Positions 17,101-22,904 are shown, counted from the first letter of the stretch. The stretch: 26,054 nt of DNA from JBFWYO01 sp050186335 (GCA_050186335.1 JBFWYO010000068.1:1-26054), one strand, 5' to 3'. The notes: generated by a model from the sequence alone, not told the origin. Translations and numbers: made by a program.

Positions 17101-17252
17101 CGTGCCCGCTCAGCGATCCGCCGATTCTGCGACGGCGACAGCACCGCATCGTCGAGCAGCTGTTCGACCGCGCGCGTCTCGTCGGCGCGGGTCAGATCGC
17201 GCACGGCCTGGCGCAGCTCGTCGGCCGCGGGCAACGGAGCGGAAAAGATCAT
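14121..17252 (-). CDS. putA: Bifunctional proline dehydrogenase / L-glutamate gamma-semialdehyde dehydrogenase
   Basis: Converts proline to glutamate in two steps: an FAD-dependent proline dehydrogenase, then an NAD-dependent aldehyde dehydrogenase, with channelling between them. The N-terminal half is an alpha region (about 1-210) and a TIM barrel with KGAYWDTEIKRGQ (351-363) and RRLLENGANTSFVNRI (465-480). The C-terminal half has SPWNFP (693-698), TGGTDTAQAIN (771-781), Glu797 in AETGGQN, and catalytic Cys831 in SAGQRCSALRV. At 1043 residues it lacks the ribbon-helix-helix repressor domain of the 1320-residue E. coli protein, so it cannot autoregulate that way. A DUF1489 gene ends seven bases upstream, so the two probably form an operon. 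No Lrp-type putR neighbour is visible. Confidence 0.96.
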   Translation of the reverse strand: MIFSAPLPAADELRQAVRDLTRADETRAVEQLLDDAVLSPSQNRRIAERARDLVIKVRARKNFGIDAFLHEYQLSTHEGVVLMCLAEALLRIPDSETADRLIRDKLGTADWDRHVGRSESLFVNASTWGLMLTGRLLKWEKSRGEDVGSVLGRMIARGGEPVVRQAMMQAMRIMGRQFVMGRTIEEALKRAGEHKRERHSFDMLGEAARTEQDAQRYLTSYGAAIAAIGKAAKGRGPIEAPGISVKLSALHPRYEFAQRERTLNELLPRIVSLAEQAKVANIGVTIDAEEADRLDLSLDIIDALSREPRLKGWNGLGLAVQAYQKRAPAVIDWLAALARRDGRRWMVRLVKGAYWDTEIKRGQERGLDGYPVFTRKQSTDLCYLACAKRIAAAPAELYPQFATHNALTLASVVELMDTRTDYEFQRLHGMGEALYEEILAANQHIACRVYAPVGSHEDLLPYLVRRLLENGANTSFVNRIVDEDLPVEQLIAGPAEQLASFETIRHPRIPLPRDMFGGERPNSSGLDLSDPNQLLPLQRAMEAAAAPASSAPIVNGRARPQAAARAVTNPADRRQIVGTAVDADAADIEAALASAHRAANGWNELGAAARADILERAGASIEAHRPGLMALLVREAGKSIPDALSEVREAVDFCRYYGAQARRRFGAESVLPGPTGEANRLTLHGRGVFAAISPWNFPLAIFTGQVAAGLAAGNAVIAKPAEQTPLTAAACIRLLHEAGVPGAVLHLLPGPGETVGAQLIADERIAGVVFTGGTDTAQAINRGLAARRGPIVPLIAETGGQNALIADSSALTEQVVADALLSAFNSAGQRCSALRVLFIQDDVADKTLSMLAGAMAELRIGDPALLATDVGPVIDDEARVNLLAHIERMKREAKLIHACGLPAEAAHGTFVAPHAFEIDKVARLEREVFGPVLHVVRFDGSRIDRVIEAVNATGYGLTLGIHSRIDETIETIRRGVRAGNCYVNRNMIGAVVGVQPFGGEGLSGTGPKAGGPHYLPRFAVERTLSVNTTASGGNAALMTLDDR

Positions 17253-17259
17253 GCGGGAC

Positions 17260-17676
17260 TCACAGCAGGCCGAGGGCGCGCAGTTCCTTCGCCATTTCCG
17301 GCGGTGGCTCGTCAGTCAATTCGGATTTCGGCCGATCTTTCGGCGCATCCTTGGGATCGAGATAGCGCCAGCCCTGATGCGGTCGGCGCGGTTGCGGCGC
17401 GGTCGGCACCAATTCGGGCGACAGCACCAGGCGACAAAACGCGCCTTCCTTGGGGTCGGTATATTTTTCCAACTTGATCACGCGCTGGCGCACGCGCACA
17501 TAGCCGTTGATGATCCAATAAATGGACCCATCCTTGAGCAGTTCCTCGGCACGCTTGGGCGCGTGGCGCGTGCGATGGTAGATGCGGCCGAACTGCTTCT
17601 TGCGCTTGGCCTGAAGTTCGGCCAGGTGCTTGGGGCTTTCGACGCCGACGGCGAGCTTAAGCAGGTGAACGGTCAT
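17260..17676 (-). CDS. DUF1489 family protein
   Basis: A 138-residue soluble protein matching the alphaproteobacterial DUF1489 family: MTVHLLKLAVGVESPKHLAE near the start, then RTRHAPKRAEELLKDGSIYW and IINGYVRVRQRVIKLEKY. The second half (LVLSPELVPTAPQPRRPHQG WRYL) is the part said in this family to precede a variable tail; here the tail is charged and Pro-rich (KDAPKDRPKSELTDEPPPEM). Function unknown. It lies directly upstream of putA with seven bases between, so it is likely the first gene of that transcript. The family call is from memory of the motif. Confidence 0.8.
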   Translation of the reverse strand: MTVHLLKLAVGVESPKHLAELQAKRKKQFGRIYHRTRHAPKRAEELLKDGSIYWIINGYVRVRQRVIKLEKYTDPKEGAFCRLVLSPELVPTAPQPRRPHQGWRYLDPKDAPKDRPKSELTDEPPPEMAKELRALGLL

Positions 17677-17733
17677 GCGGCCAGTTTAGCGTTGCCGCTT
17701 GGCGGCGCAAACGGCGCGAACGGGTCTCGGCAT

Positions 17734-17752
17734 CGAATCGGTCATTGATTCG
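17734..17752. promoter_or_regulatory. 6-7-6 inverted repeat upstream of DUF1489-putA
   Basis: CGAATC, seven bases, GATTCG, located 58-76 bases before the DUF1489 start. Each arm contains a GANTC site, the target of the alphaproteobacterial CcrM methyltransferase, so a binding site here could be sensitive to methylation. It is a candidate operator for the proline operon; no regulator is identified. Confidence 0.35.
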
Positions 17753-17968
17753 AACGATGTGCGTCATAGCGCAAGGCTAGACACAACCACACCCGGCGCG
17801 GCGAGATCCATTCGGGCCGCCAACCGGCATCACGAAATCTCCGGTCGCCTCGGCACTTAGATATTTTTCAATGATTTCAATGACGAGTTCCCGCCCGCTT
17901 TATGCATGCGGGCGACGGGCTGCGTATGTACCGTTCGGGTACAAAGACCCGGCGTCATGCGATCCGAA

Positions 17969-17977
17969 TTATCCACA
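17969..17977 (+). promoter_or_regulatory. Perfect DnaA-box 9-mer
   Basis: TTATCCACA matches the strong E. coli R1-type DnaA box exactly. It is a single copy; I found no second perfect box, no AT-rich unwinding region and no replication genes nearby, so it is not an origin. It may titrate DnaA or be chance. Confidence 0.35.
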
Positions 17978-18023
17978 GTATTCGGCGCCTTGCGCCTGCC
18001 GCCGGATTCGAGCCGATTTCGGG

Positions 18024-18188
18024 CTAAATCCGCCCCAAGAGCAGCAAAACAACGAGAACGATCAAGATAACGCCGATGACACCGACACCGCCGTGACCGA
18101 AGCCGTAACCGTAACCGCCGAAACGGCCCCAGAAACCGCCAAGCAACAGAACGATGAGCACGATAACAAGAATAAGTCCTATCGACAT
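18024..18188 (-). CDS. DUF3309 family mini membrane protein
   Basis: A 54-residue protein: MSIGLILVIVLIVLLLGGFW, a Gly/Tyr-rich turn (GRFGGYGYGFGHGGVGV), then a second hydrophobic segment ending LLLLGRI. Two membrane segments joined by a glycine-rich loop is the hallmark of the DUF3309 family, common in alphaproteobacteria and of unknown function. The ATG at 18188 has GGGGAG eight bases upstream. It stands alone; 120 bp separate it from the next small gene on the same strand. Confidence 0.85.
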   Translation of the reverse strand: MSIGLILVIVLIVLLLGGFWGRFGGYGYGFGHGGVGVIGVILIVLVVLLLLGRI

Positions 18189-18250
18189 AGTCGAACTCCC
18201 CTGAGAAACAAACCGCGCGTTGCGCCCTATTGCGGGCCGCGAATCAACAC

Positions 18251-18262
18251 TTCCGATCGGAA
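18251..18262. promoter_or_regulatory. 12-bp perfect palindrome upstream of DUF3309
   Basis: TTCCGATCGGAA, about 63 bases before the DUF3309 start and 47 bases after the stop of the other mini-gene. A looser repeat CGATC-N5-GATCG lies just beside it. Position suits an operator of the DUF3309 promoter; unproven. Confidence 0.3.
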
Positions 18263-18308
18263 TTTTCCGAATGACAATCGATCGGATGGATCGTCTGAAT
18301 TCACTCGG

Positions 18309-18452
18309 CTACTTCTTCTCGATCGAAATTCCGCTCTTGCCGATACTGATATCGACACCTGTCTTCTGACGGTCCTGATACACCTGATAAATCACGAAGA
18401 TCGCGACGATGGCGACGACCCCGATGACGATATAAAGAACATTGCGATTCAT
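18309..18452 (-). CDS. 47-residue single-pass membrane protein
   Basis: MNRNVLYIVIGVVAIVAIFV forms one membrane segment, followed by IYQVYQDRQKTGVDISIGKS and a tail GISIEKK. Short proteins with this plan (one N-terminal helix and a tail ending in GISIEKK or similar) are, from memory, frequent hypothetical genes in Rhizobiales-type genomes; I know no function. ATG 18452 is preceded by AAGGA at 11 bases. The reading frame has clear protein character, which supports it despite its size. Confidence 0.75.
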   Translation of the reverse strand: MNRNVLYIVIGVVAIVAIFVIYQVYQDRQKTGVDISIGKSGISIEKK

Positions 18453-18540
18453 TGTCCAAGTATCCTTTTTTTGCTCGCCAAGCCCTGACCTAACGCACCG
18501 AATCCATGTTGCAGCTTTCGGCGTCAGACCCCTGGCGCAA

Positions 18541-18753
18541 TCAGGAAAACAACACGGTAAAGCGCGCGCCCTGATCCTTGTCAGCCCGTCCGAAATGCAA
18601 TTCGCCGCCGATTCGTTCCACGAAAGACCGAATAATTTTCAGACTGAGCCCCTTGCAAACGGTCGGATCGAATCCGTCCGGCAAGGCCGGCCCTTCGCTG
18701 GACACCGACAGCGCAAAAACTTTCGCGGGATATCGTTCCAATTTTACGATGCA
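18541..18753 (-). pseudogene. Remnant duplicate of the histidine kinase C-terminus
   Basis: The last 58 codons match the last 58 residues of the adjacent kinase at 37 positions, including the shared ending F-T-V-L-F-S and stop. It covers only the G1-G2 part of the ATPase domain: no phospho-acceptor histidine and no N box. The G2 motif GLGMRLV of the intact kinase has become GLSLKII, and the G1 NDG has become SEG, so it could not bind ATP normally. The frame is in phase with the kinase and open from the kinase TGA (18817-18819) to its own stop at 18541. This looks like an old partial tandem duplication. A short start (TTG at 18741) exists but has no good ribosome site. Confidence 0.7.
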
Positions 18754-18816
18754 TCGTTGTGAGTCTGGACCGATGCTAAACCGCTCACGACTCGACAGAC
18801 CAGAGAGATTCGCGGG

Positions 18817-19596
18817 TCAGGAGAACAAGACGGTAAATTTAGCGCCTTGGCGTTCGTCGGCTGTTCCGAACTTCAGTTCGCCGCCGATCCTCTGGACGAA
18901 TGATCGCACGAGACGCATTCCCAGCCCCGATGATGCTGCAGGATCGAATTCATTCGGCAAGGGTGGGCCGTCATTCGAAACCGACAACGCGTAACCGGTG
19001 CCGCCATCGGACACCAAGCTGACGGCGATACCGCCCGAGCCGTACTTGGATGCATTGGTGACCAGTTCGTTGACGATGAAACCGAGCGGCATTCCAATCG
19101 ACGTTGGCAGCACGACCTCGTCGCCTTCGACCCGGATGGTTTGCGGGGTTCCGTCCTGGTTCAGCATCGCGGAGAATTCGCGGCAGAAATCGATAAGATA
19201 TTGTTTGAAAGCGATGGTCTTAAGTCCATCGAACGAATGCAGGCGCCGGTGCACGCGCGCGATCGTACCTACGCGATTTGCCGCCACGGCAAGCTGGGAG
19301 GCGGAGTCGACATTCGTCGAATCCCGGCTTTGCAGCGAAAGCAAGCTCACGACCATCTGCAGACCATTGAGCAGCCGGTGGTCGGATTCACGGCACAACA
19401 TCTCCTGCCGCTCGATCAATTCGTCTTTTGCCAGATGATTGGCGCCTTCCCGGGCAAGAGCTTCCCGCAGGCGAATCTCAAGAATGCGGTGCTGCGTAAG
19501 TTCGCGCTCGTAGCTCGCAAAGGTTCGGCGATTCGGGATCTTGAGTTTCGTGATCGACAACGCGTTGGTGACAAAAGGTATTGGTCGGATCGGCAT
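18817..19596 (-). CDS. HisKA_2-type soluble sensor histidine kinase
   Basis: A 259-residue cytoplasmic kinase. Phospho-acceptor His73 lies in ESDHRLLNGLQMVVSLLSLQ, the HisKA_2 pattern. The HATPase domain shows the N box NELVTNASKYG (176-186), a G1-like SNDGPPLP and the G2 motif GLGMRLV (224-230). The N-terminal 50 residues lack PAS, GAF or membrane segments; 30-65 (YERELTQHRILEIRLREALA) is probably coiled coil, so signal input likely comes through a partner. ATG 19596 has AAAGG eight bases and GGAGG further upstream; a GTG at 19659 would add 21 residues of no visible character. No response regulator is adjacent, making it an orphan. In alphaproteobacteria this family often feeds the general stress or cyclic-di-GMP pathways; that is only a possibility here. 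Confidence 0.88.
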   Translation of the reverse strand: MPIRPIPFVTNALSITKLKIPNRRTFASYERELTQHRILEIRLREALAREGANHLAKDELIERQEMLCRESDHRLLNGLQMVVSLLSLQSRDSTNVDSASQLAVAANRVGTIARVHRRLHSFDGLKTIAFKQYLIDFCREFSAMLNQDGTPQTIRVEGDEVVLPTSIGMPLGFIVNELVTNASKYGSGGIAVSLVSDGGTGYALSVSNDGPPLPNEFDPAASSGLGMRLVRSFVQRIGGELKFGTADERQGAKFTVLFS

Positions 19597-19741
19597 CGCG
19601 TAGGCCTTTCCTCCGGAGACCGGAGTTCGGCATGGAGACTTAAATTGGCTTTCACGCACCTCAAGAAACGTGGCGCATTCGGCCAGTCAAGCGAAAGCCG
19701 TGGCACGGCCTTGTGCTTGCACATCATCGTTGCGCCCAGGA

Positions 19742-19768
19742 GCATTTGGCGGCGCGGGCCGCAAATGT
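19742..19768. terminator. Strong stem-loop 3' of a possible small minus-strand gene
   Basis: CATTTG pairs with CAAATG, then after one bulged G, CGGC pairs with GCCG around a GCGG loop: a 10-bp stem. It lies 14 bases beyond the stop of the possible small ORF. Neither strand shows a T-run after it, so termination is unproven; it may be an RNA-stabilising hairpin or part of an unannotated small RNA. Confidence 0.4.
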
Positions 19769-19781
19769 GTATGCCGGGCAG

Positions 19782-19952
19782 TTATGCAATTTGGTGCTTT
19801 AGTCGACGCACGTTGCTTCGTAGCGTCTCGCTAATTACAACGTACTCCCCAAGCCGACAGGAGTCGAGGCAAATGTCCGATGCAAGACATTTACCTTGCT
19901 CAGACTGCGTATAAAGCGCAGCCTTCACAACTAATCGGCGATTTGCGCCCAT
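19782..19952 (-). CDS. Possible 56-residue Cys-containing protein, unrecognised
   Basis: From ATG 19952 the product reads MGANRRLVVKAALYTQSEQG then KCLASDICLDSCRLGEYVV, ending in a basic tail VRRLKHQIA. The three cysteines are spaced C-x5-C-x3-C. It looks protein-like, and a hairpin follows its stop, but its third-position GC is only about half, well below the neighbouring genes, and GAGGT sits too close (one base) to the ATG. The frame extends upstream to 20066 without protein character. It could be a real gene with foreign composition or a chance frame in leader RNA. Confidence 0.3.
   Translation of the reverse strand: MGANRRLVVKAALYTQSEQGKCLASDICLDSCRLGEYVVISETLRSNVRRLKHQIA
19871..19892. 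promoter_or_regulatory. Perfect 7-8-7 inverted repeat in the kinase-Crp divergent region
   Basis: AAATGTC, eight bases, GACATTT: a 22-bp dyad of the size bound by Crp/Fnr-type dimers, but different from the TTGAT-N4-ATCAA consensus. It lies about 205 bases before the Crp/Fnr start and inside the possible small ORF. Candidate operator, possibly for autoregulation. Confidence 0.35.
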
Positions 19953-20096
19953 TACCTCGACATCGTCACCACGACAAAATGCTGGCCCGTTTGGCGCTTC
20001 ACGAGCCGGCGCGCGCCAGTTTCGCGCGCAGATCCGCCGCCCGCTTGCGAGCATGGAAGTTGGCAATTCGACCCGTTTAGATAGGAGTGCGACGTT

Positions 20097-20843
20097 ATGC
20101 CTAGCCGCAAGACCGCAATCCTACCGGCGAACCGTTTGCTCGGTTTGTTGACCCAGAGCGACTATGCCCGGCTGCTCCCGCATCTGCAGCGTATTCCATT
20201 GGAATACCGGCAATCGTTGTATCGCGCGAACGCCGCAATCGGCTCCGTCTTTTTCATCGAAACCGGCGTCGGTTCGCTGGTGAATACCATGGCGAACGGC
20301 GATGCAGCCGAGGTCGGAACCGTCGGTAACGAAGGCGTGGTCGGCCTGCCTTTGGTGCTCGGCGACAGCCGGGCACCAACCGCGGTATACGTCCAAGTCC
20401 CCGGCGTCGGGCTCAAGATAAAGGCGGCACTGTTCAACAGGGAAATGCAGCGCAGCGCATCGATGCGCCGGGTCATGCTTCACTACGCGCATGCGTTCTT
20501 CAATCAGGTCGCGCAATCCGCCGCGTGCAATCATTTTCATGATATCCGCCAACGATGCTGCCGCTGGCTTCTGATGACGCACGACCGCATGCATTCGGAC
20601 GATTTTCTGCTGACCCAGGAGTTTCTTGCCATGATGCTGGGCGTTCAGCGTACCGGCGTAACCGCCGCGGCCGGCGCACTGCAGCGGGCCGGCCTGATCC
20701 GATACAATCGCGGCAACGTGGCGATCCTGGACCGTCTCGGATTGGAGCGCGGTTCGTGCGAATGCTACGGCGTATCCAAGATGGAGTTCGATCGCCTGCT
20801 CGGCGATCCGAAGGCAAGACCCGGTGCACCCGCCCGGTTGTGA
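20097..20843 (+). CDS. Crp/Fnr-family transcriptional regulator
   Basis: A 248-residue DNA-binding regulator with an N-terminal cyclic-nucleotide-binding-like beta barrel (about 10-110), a dimerisation helix (about 112-150) and a winged helix-turn-helix (about 168-220: LLTQEFLAMMLGVQRTGVTA with AAGALQRAGLIRYNRGNVAI). No N-terminal Fnr-type cysteine cluster is present, so it is not a classical oxygen sensor. The barrel lacks a clear cAMP phosphate-binding RxA motif. The ligand is therefore unknown. Cys154-Cys155 and Cys221/Cys223 could give redox sensitivity; that is speculation. ATG 20097 has AGGAG ten bases upstream. It diverges from the orphan histidine kinase and precedes the DUF2189 gene. 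Confidence 0.9.
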   Translation: MPSRKTAILPANRLLGLLTQSDYARLLPHLQRIPLEYRQSLYRANAAIGSVFFIETGVGSLVNTMANGDAAEVGTVGNEGVVGLPLVLGDSRAPTAVYVQVPGVGLKIKAALFNREMQRSASMRRVMLHYAHAFFNQVAQSAACNHFHDIRQRCCRWLLMTHDRMHSDDFLLTQEFLAMMLGVQRTGVTAAAGALQRAGLIRYNRGNVAILDRLGLERGSCECYGVSKMEFDRLLGDPKARPGAPARL

Positions 20844-20856
20844 TGCGGCGGAAGCC

Positions 20857-20879
20857 GTGACTCACATCCACTGAGTCGC
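20857..20879 (+). terminator. Hairpin shortly after the Crp/Fnr gene
   Basis: GTGACTCA (20857-20864) pairs with TGAGTCGC (20872-20879) over eight positions with one G-T wobble and a seven-base loop, 13 bases after the stop. No T-run follows directly; the T7 run at 20902 is too far away. Weak terminator or upstream element of the next promoter. Confidence 0.35.
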
Positions 20880-20893
20880 CGCAGTCAAATCTG

Positions 20894-20902
20894 TGGTATA
20901 AT
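20894..20902 (+). promoter_or_regulatory. Extended -10 promoter of the DUF2189 gene
   Basis: TGGTATAAT gives a perfect extended -10 (TGn plus TATAAT at 20897-20902). No good -35 is present, as expected for extended -10 promoters. A T7 run follows directly, and the transcript would start near 20909, leaving a leader of about 68 bases before ATG 20977. Confidence 0.6.
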
Positions 20903-20911
20903 TTTTTTAGC

Positions 20912-20956
20912 GGCGCAACGAGCGATCGTGCGTAGCGGTTCCTGCGGCGTTGCGCC
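20912..20956 (+). promoter_or_regulatory. Stem-loop in the 5' leader of the DUF2189 gene
   Basis: GGCGCAACG (20912-20920) and CGTTGCGCC (20948-20956) form a perfect 9-bp stem enclosing 27 bases. The stem would begin at the very 5' end of the predicted transcript and ends eight bases before GGAGG (20965-20969). That position suits control of transcript stability or ribosome access. It matches no riboswitch class that I recognise. Confidence 0.5.
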
Positions 20957-20976
20957 TGCGCTCAGGAGGCATGAAC

Positions 20977-21774
20977 ATGGCGAACCAAACTTCGATCGCC
21001 GGCGTCGGTCCGACGACCACTTTGCTTGCGGTCCGCAAGATCCGCATGGCGTCGCTGAAGCGCGCGTTGCGCAAAGGCTTCGACGATTTTCGCGCCAAGC
21101 CCAGCCACGTGATTTTTCTTTGCGTGATCTACCCTTTGGTCGGACTGATCCTGAGCCGGGTGGTACTTGGCTACCAAGCCACGTTGCCGCTGCTGTTTCC
21201 GCTGGTTGCCGGCTTTGCGCTGCTCGGACCGCTGGCCGCCCTCGGCCTCTACGAATTAAGCCGCCGGCGCGAGCAAGGGCTGGACGCTACCTGGCGCGAT
21301 GCGTTCGCGGTGATCCGGTCGCCGGCCATCGGCGCCATTGGGGCACTCAGCGCCATCTTGCTGGTGCTGTTCTTCGCCTGGTTGCGCGTGGCACTCGGCA
21401 TCTATCAGTTCACGTTCGGCAACGTAGCGCCCGAGTCGTTGGGCGCGTTCGTCGAACAGGTGTTCACCACCCAGCAGGGCTGGACTTTAATCCTTGCCGG
21501 TTGCGCGGCCGGATTCGTATTTGCCGTCGTGGCGCTGGCCATCAGCGTGGTGTCGTTCCCGCTGCTGCTCGACCGCGGCGGCGGCGCTATCGCGGCCATA
21601 CAGACATCGATCCGCGCGGTGCTGGCGAATCCGATTCCGCTGGCGGCGTGGGGGTTGATCGTCGCGGTTGCGCTCGTGCTGGGCTCCCTGCCGTTCCTGG
21701 CCGGCCTGGCGATCGTACTCCCGATCCTCGGCCATGCGACCTGGCATCTGTATCGCGAGCTGGTCGAACGCTGA
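20977..21774 (+). CDS. DUF2189 family integral membrane protein
   Basis: A 265-residue inner-membrane protein. A soluble N-terminus (1-42) contains LKRALRKGFDDFRAKPSHVI, typical of DUF2189. About six hydrophobic segments follow, at roughly 44-62, 70-93, 118-141, 167-197 and a long stretch 222-252 that may be two. PLAALGLYELSRRREQG after the second segment is also characteristic. Function unknown; family members occur widely in proteobacteria, sometimes near cytochrome oxidase genes, not so here. Start: ATG 20977 lies seven bases after GGAGG; ATG 20971 is too close and TTG 20950 lies inside the leader hairpin. Converges on mvaB with a 13-bp gap. Confidence 0.88.
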   Translation: MANQTSIAGVGPTTTLLAVRKIRMASLKRALRKGFDDFRAKPSHVIFLCVIYPLVGLILSRVVLGYQATLPLLFPLVAGFALLGPLAALGLYELSRRREQGLDATWRDAFAVIRSPAIGAIGALSAILLVLFFAWLRVALGIYQFTFGNVAPESLGAFVEQVFTTQQGWTLILAGCAAGFVFAVVALAISVVSFPLLLDRGGGAIAAIQTSIRAVLANPIPLAAWGLIVAVALVLGSLPFLAGLAIVLPILGHATWHLYRELVER

Positions 21775-21787
21775 CGCGACGCGCGGA

Positions 21788-22699
21788 TTACGCGGCCGGC
21801 CGTTTCGCGCGCAGCGCCTGCGCCACCTTGGACGCAGGTGGCCGGCCCAGGTAGGTCGTGATGAAGTTGCCCGCCTCGGCCAGCTTGTCGAGATCGACGC
21901 CGGAGGCGATGCCGAGGCCGTTGAGCATATAGACCACGTCCTCGGTCGCGACATTGCCGGCGGCACCCGGCGCGTAAGGGCAGCCGCCGAGACCCGAGAC
22001 CGAACTATCGACCACGGCGATGCCCAATTCGAGGCTCGCGTAGATATTCGCCAGCGCCTGGCCGTACGTGTCGTGGTAGTGCACGCCGAGCATTTCGATC
22101 GGAATGCGGGCGCCGACGGTCTCGATCAGGCGTTTGGCCGTGCCGGGCGTGCCGACGCCGATCGTATCGCCGAGCGACAGCCCGTAGCAGCCCATCTGCT
22201 GCAGCGCCACGCACAGGTCAGCAACGCGGGCGGGATCGACGTCGCCTTCGTACGGGCAACCCAGGACCACGCTGACATAGCCGCGCACGTGAATGTCATA
22301 ACGTTGCGCCGCCTCGCACACCGGGCGGAAACGCTCCAGGCTTTCGGCGATCGAGCAGTTGATGTTCTTGCGCGAGAAGCTTTCCGTCGCCGCCGCGAAC
22401 ACGCTGATCTCGCTCACCCCCGCCGCGCGGGCGCGCTCGAACCCCTGCAGGTTCGGCACCAGCATCGGGTAGGACACGCCCGGCCGCTTGTCGATGCCGC
22501 GGAACACGGCTTCGGAATCGGCCATCTGCGGAACCCACTTGGGCGACACGAACGCGCCCGCCTCGATCGACGACAGGCCGGCCCGCGCGAGCCTCTCGAT
22601 CAACTCGATCTTGATCGGCCCGGGCACGGTCTGCTTTTCGTTCTGCAGCCCGTCGCGCGGGCCGACTTCGACGAGCTTGACGAATTTGGGGAGGGTCAT
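21788..22699 (-). CDS. mvaB: Hydroxymethylglutaryl-CoA lyase
   Basis: Cleaves 3-hydroxy-3-methylglutaryl-CoA to acetyl-CoA and acetoacetate, the last step of leucine catabolism. The DRE-TIM motif GPRDGLQNE carries Arg15 and Asp16. Metal ligands His207 and His209 lie in LGVHYHD, and catalytic Cys240 sits in the signature SGLGGCPYAPGAAGNVATED (235-254). 303 residues is normal. It is the distal gene of the liu operon, separated from mccA by 379 bp of repeats, so it may also have its own promoter. Also called liuE. Confidence 0.96.
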   Translation of the reverse strand: MTLPKFVKLVEVGPRDGLQNEKQTVPGPIKIELIERLARAGLSSIEAGAFVSPKWVPQMADSEAVFRGIDKRPGVSYPMLVPNLQGFERARAAGVSEISVFAAATESFSRKNINCSIAESLERFRPVCEAAQRYDIHVRGYVSVVLGCPYEGDVDPARVADLCVALQQMGCYGLSLGDTIGVGTPGTAKRLIETVGARIPIEMLGVHYHDTYGQALANIYASLELGIAVVDSSVSGLGGCPYAPGAAGNVATEDVVYMLNGLGIASGVDLDKLAEAGNFITTYLGRPPASKVAQALRAKRPAA

Positions 22700-22785
22700 C
22701 GCATTGCCTTCACTTTGTCATCCCGAGCAAGCGCAGCAAAGCGCATCGCGACCCGAGGAGACATATAAAAGTTGGCGCTCGCTCG

Positions 22786-22904
22786 TGTCACCCCGGACCA
22801 GCCGCGCACAGCGCGGCGCCGATCCGGGGTCCAGGATGGGAAACACCGCGCGAGCCGATCGAGCCTGGACCCCGGCTCTCCGCTGCGCTTCGGCCGGGGT
22901 GACA
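22786..22904. repeat. REP/BIME-like palindromic repeat, copy 1
   Basis: Begins TGTCACCCCGG and ends CCGGGGTGACA, with two arms in inverted orientation. The left arm folds on itself (ACCCCGGA to TCCGGGGT, inner GCCGCGC-ACA-GCGCGGC) and ends GGGTCCAGG; the right arm starts CCTGGACCC and folds likewise. This is the style of interspersed repeats found in many alphaproteobacterial genomes, which are thought to be spread by REP-associated transposases. No transposase is here. Confidence 0.8.

Larger units (their letters stand above)
17677..18023. other. 347-bp non-coding region with several inverted repeats
   Basis: No convincing gene. It holds the upstream region of the DUF1489-putA transcript and the 3' side of the DUF3309 gene. 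I see an inverted repeat at 17734-17752, a hairpin CGCCCGC/GCGGGCG (17892-17898 with 17908-17914, nine-base loop), a hairpin TGTACC-GTTCG-GGTACA (17927-17943), and a DnaA-box 9-mer at 17969-17977. The hairpins lack T-runs but could end transcription coming from DUF3309 on the minus strand. Confidence 0.6.
19597..20096. other. 500-bp divergent region between the kinase and the Crp/Fnr gene
   Basis: Less GC-rich than the flanking genes. It holds upstream sequence of both divergent genes, a possible small ORF (19782-19952, minus), a strong hairpin (19742-19768) just beyond that ORF, and a perfect 7-8-7 inverted repeat (19871-19892). I see no clear -10/-35 pair. Confidence 0.6.

Noticed and set aside
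13770..17477. Very long plus-strand frames opposite putA
   Set aside because: They are mirror frames of a GC-rich gene; products are Arg/His/Gln-rich and lack any family pattern, whereas the minus strand encodes a complete PutA.
17969..17977. DnaA box as evidence for a replication origin
   Set aside because: Only one perfect box, no AT-rich unwinding element and no dnaA, parAB or hemE-type neighbours.
17871..18488. Long plus-strand frame of 205 codons
   Set aside because: It is antisense to two mini-genes with good starts and membrane character; its own product is Asn/Asp/Thr low complexity with no domain.
20902..20908. T7 run as an intrinsic terminator of the Crp/Fnr gene
   Set aside because: No hairpin directly precedes it; the nearest one ends more than 20 bases earlier, and the run overlaps a perfect extended -10 promoter.
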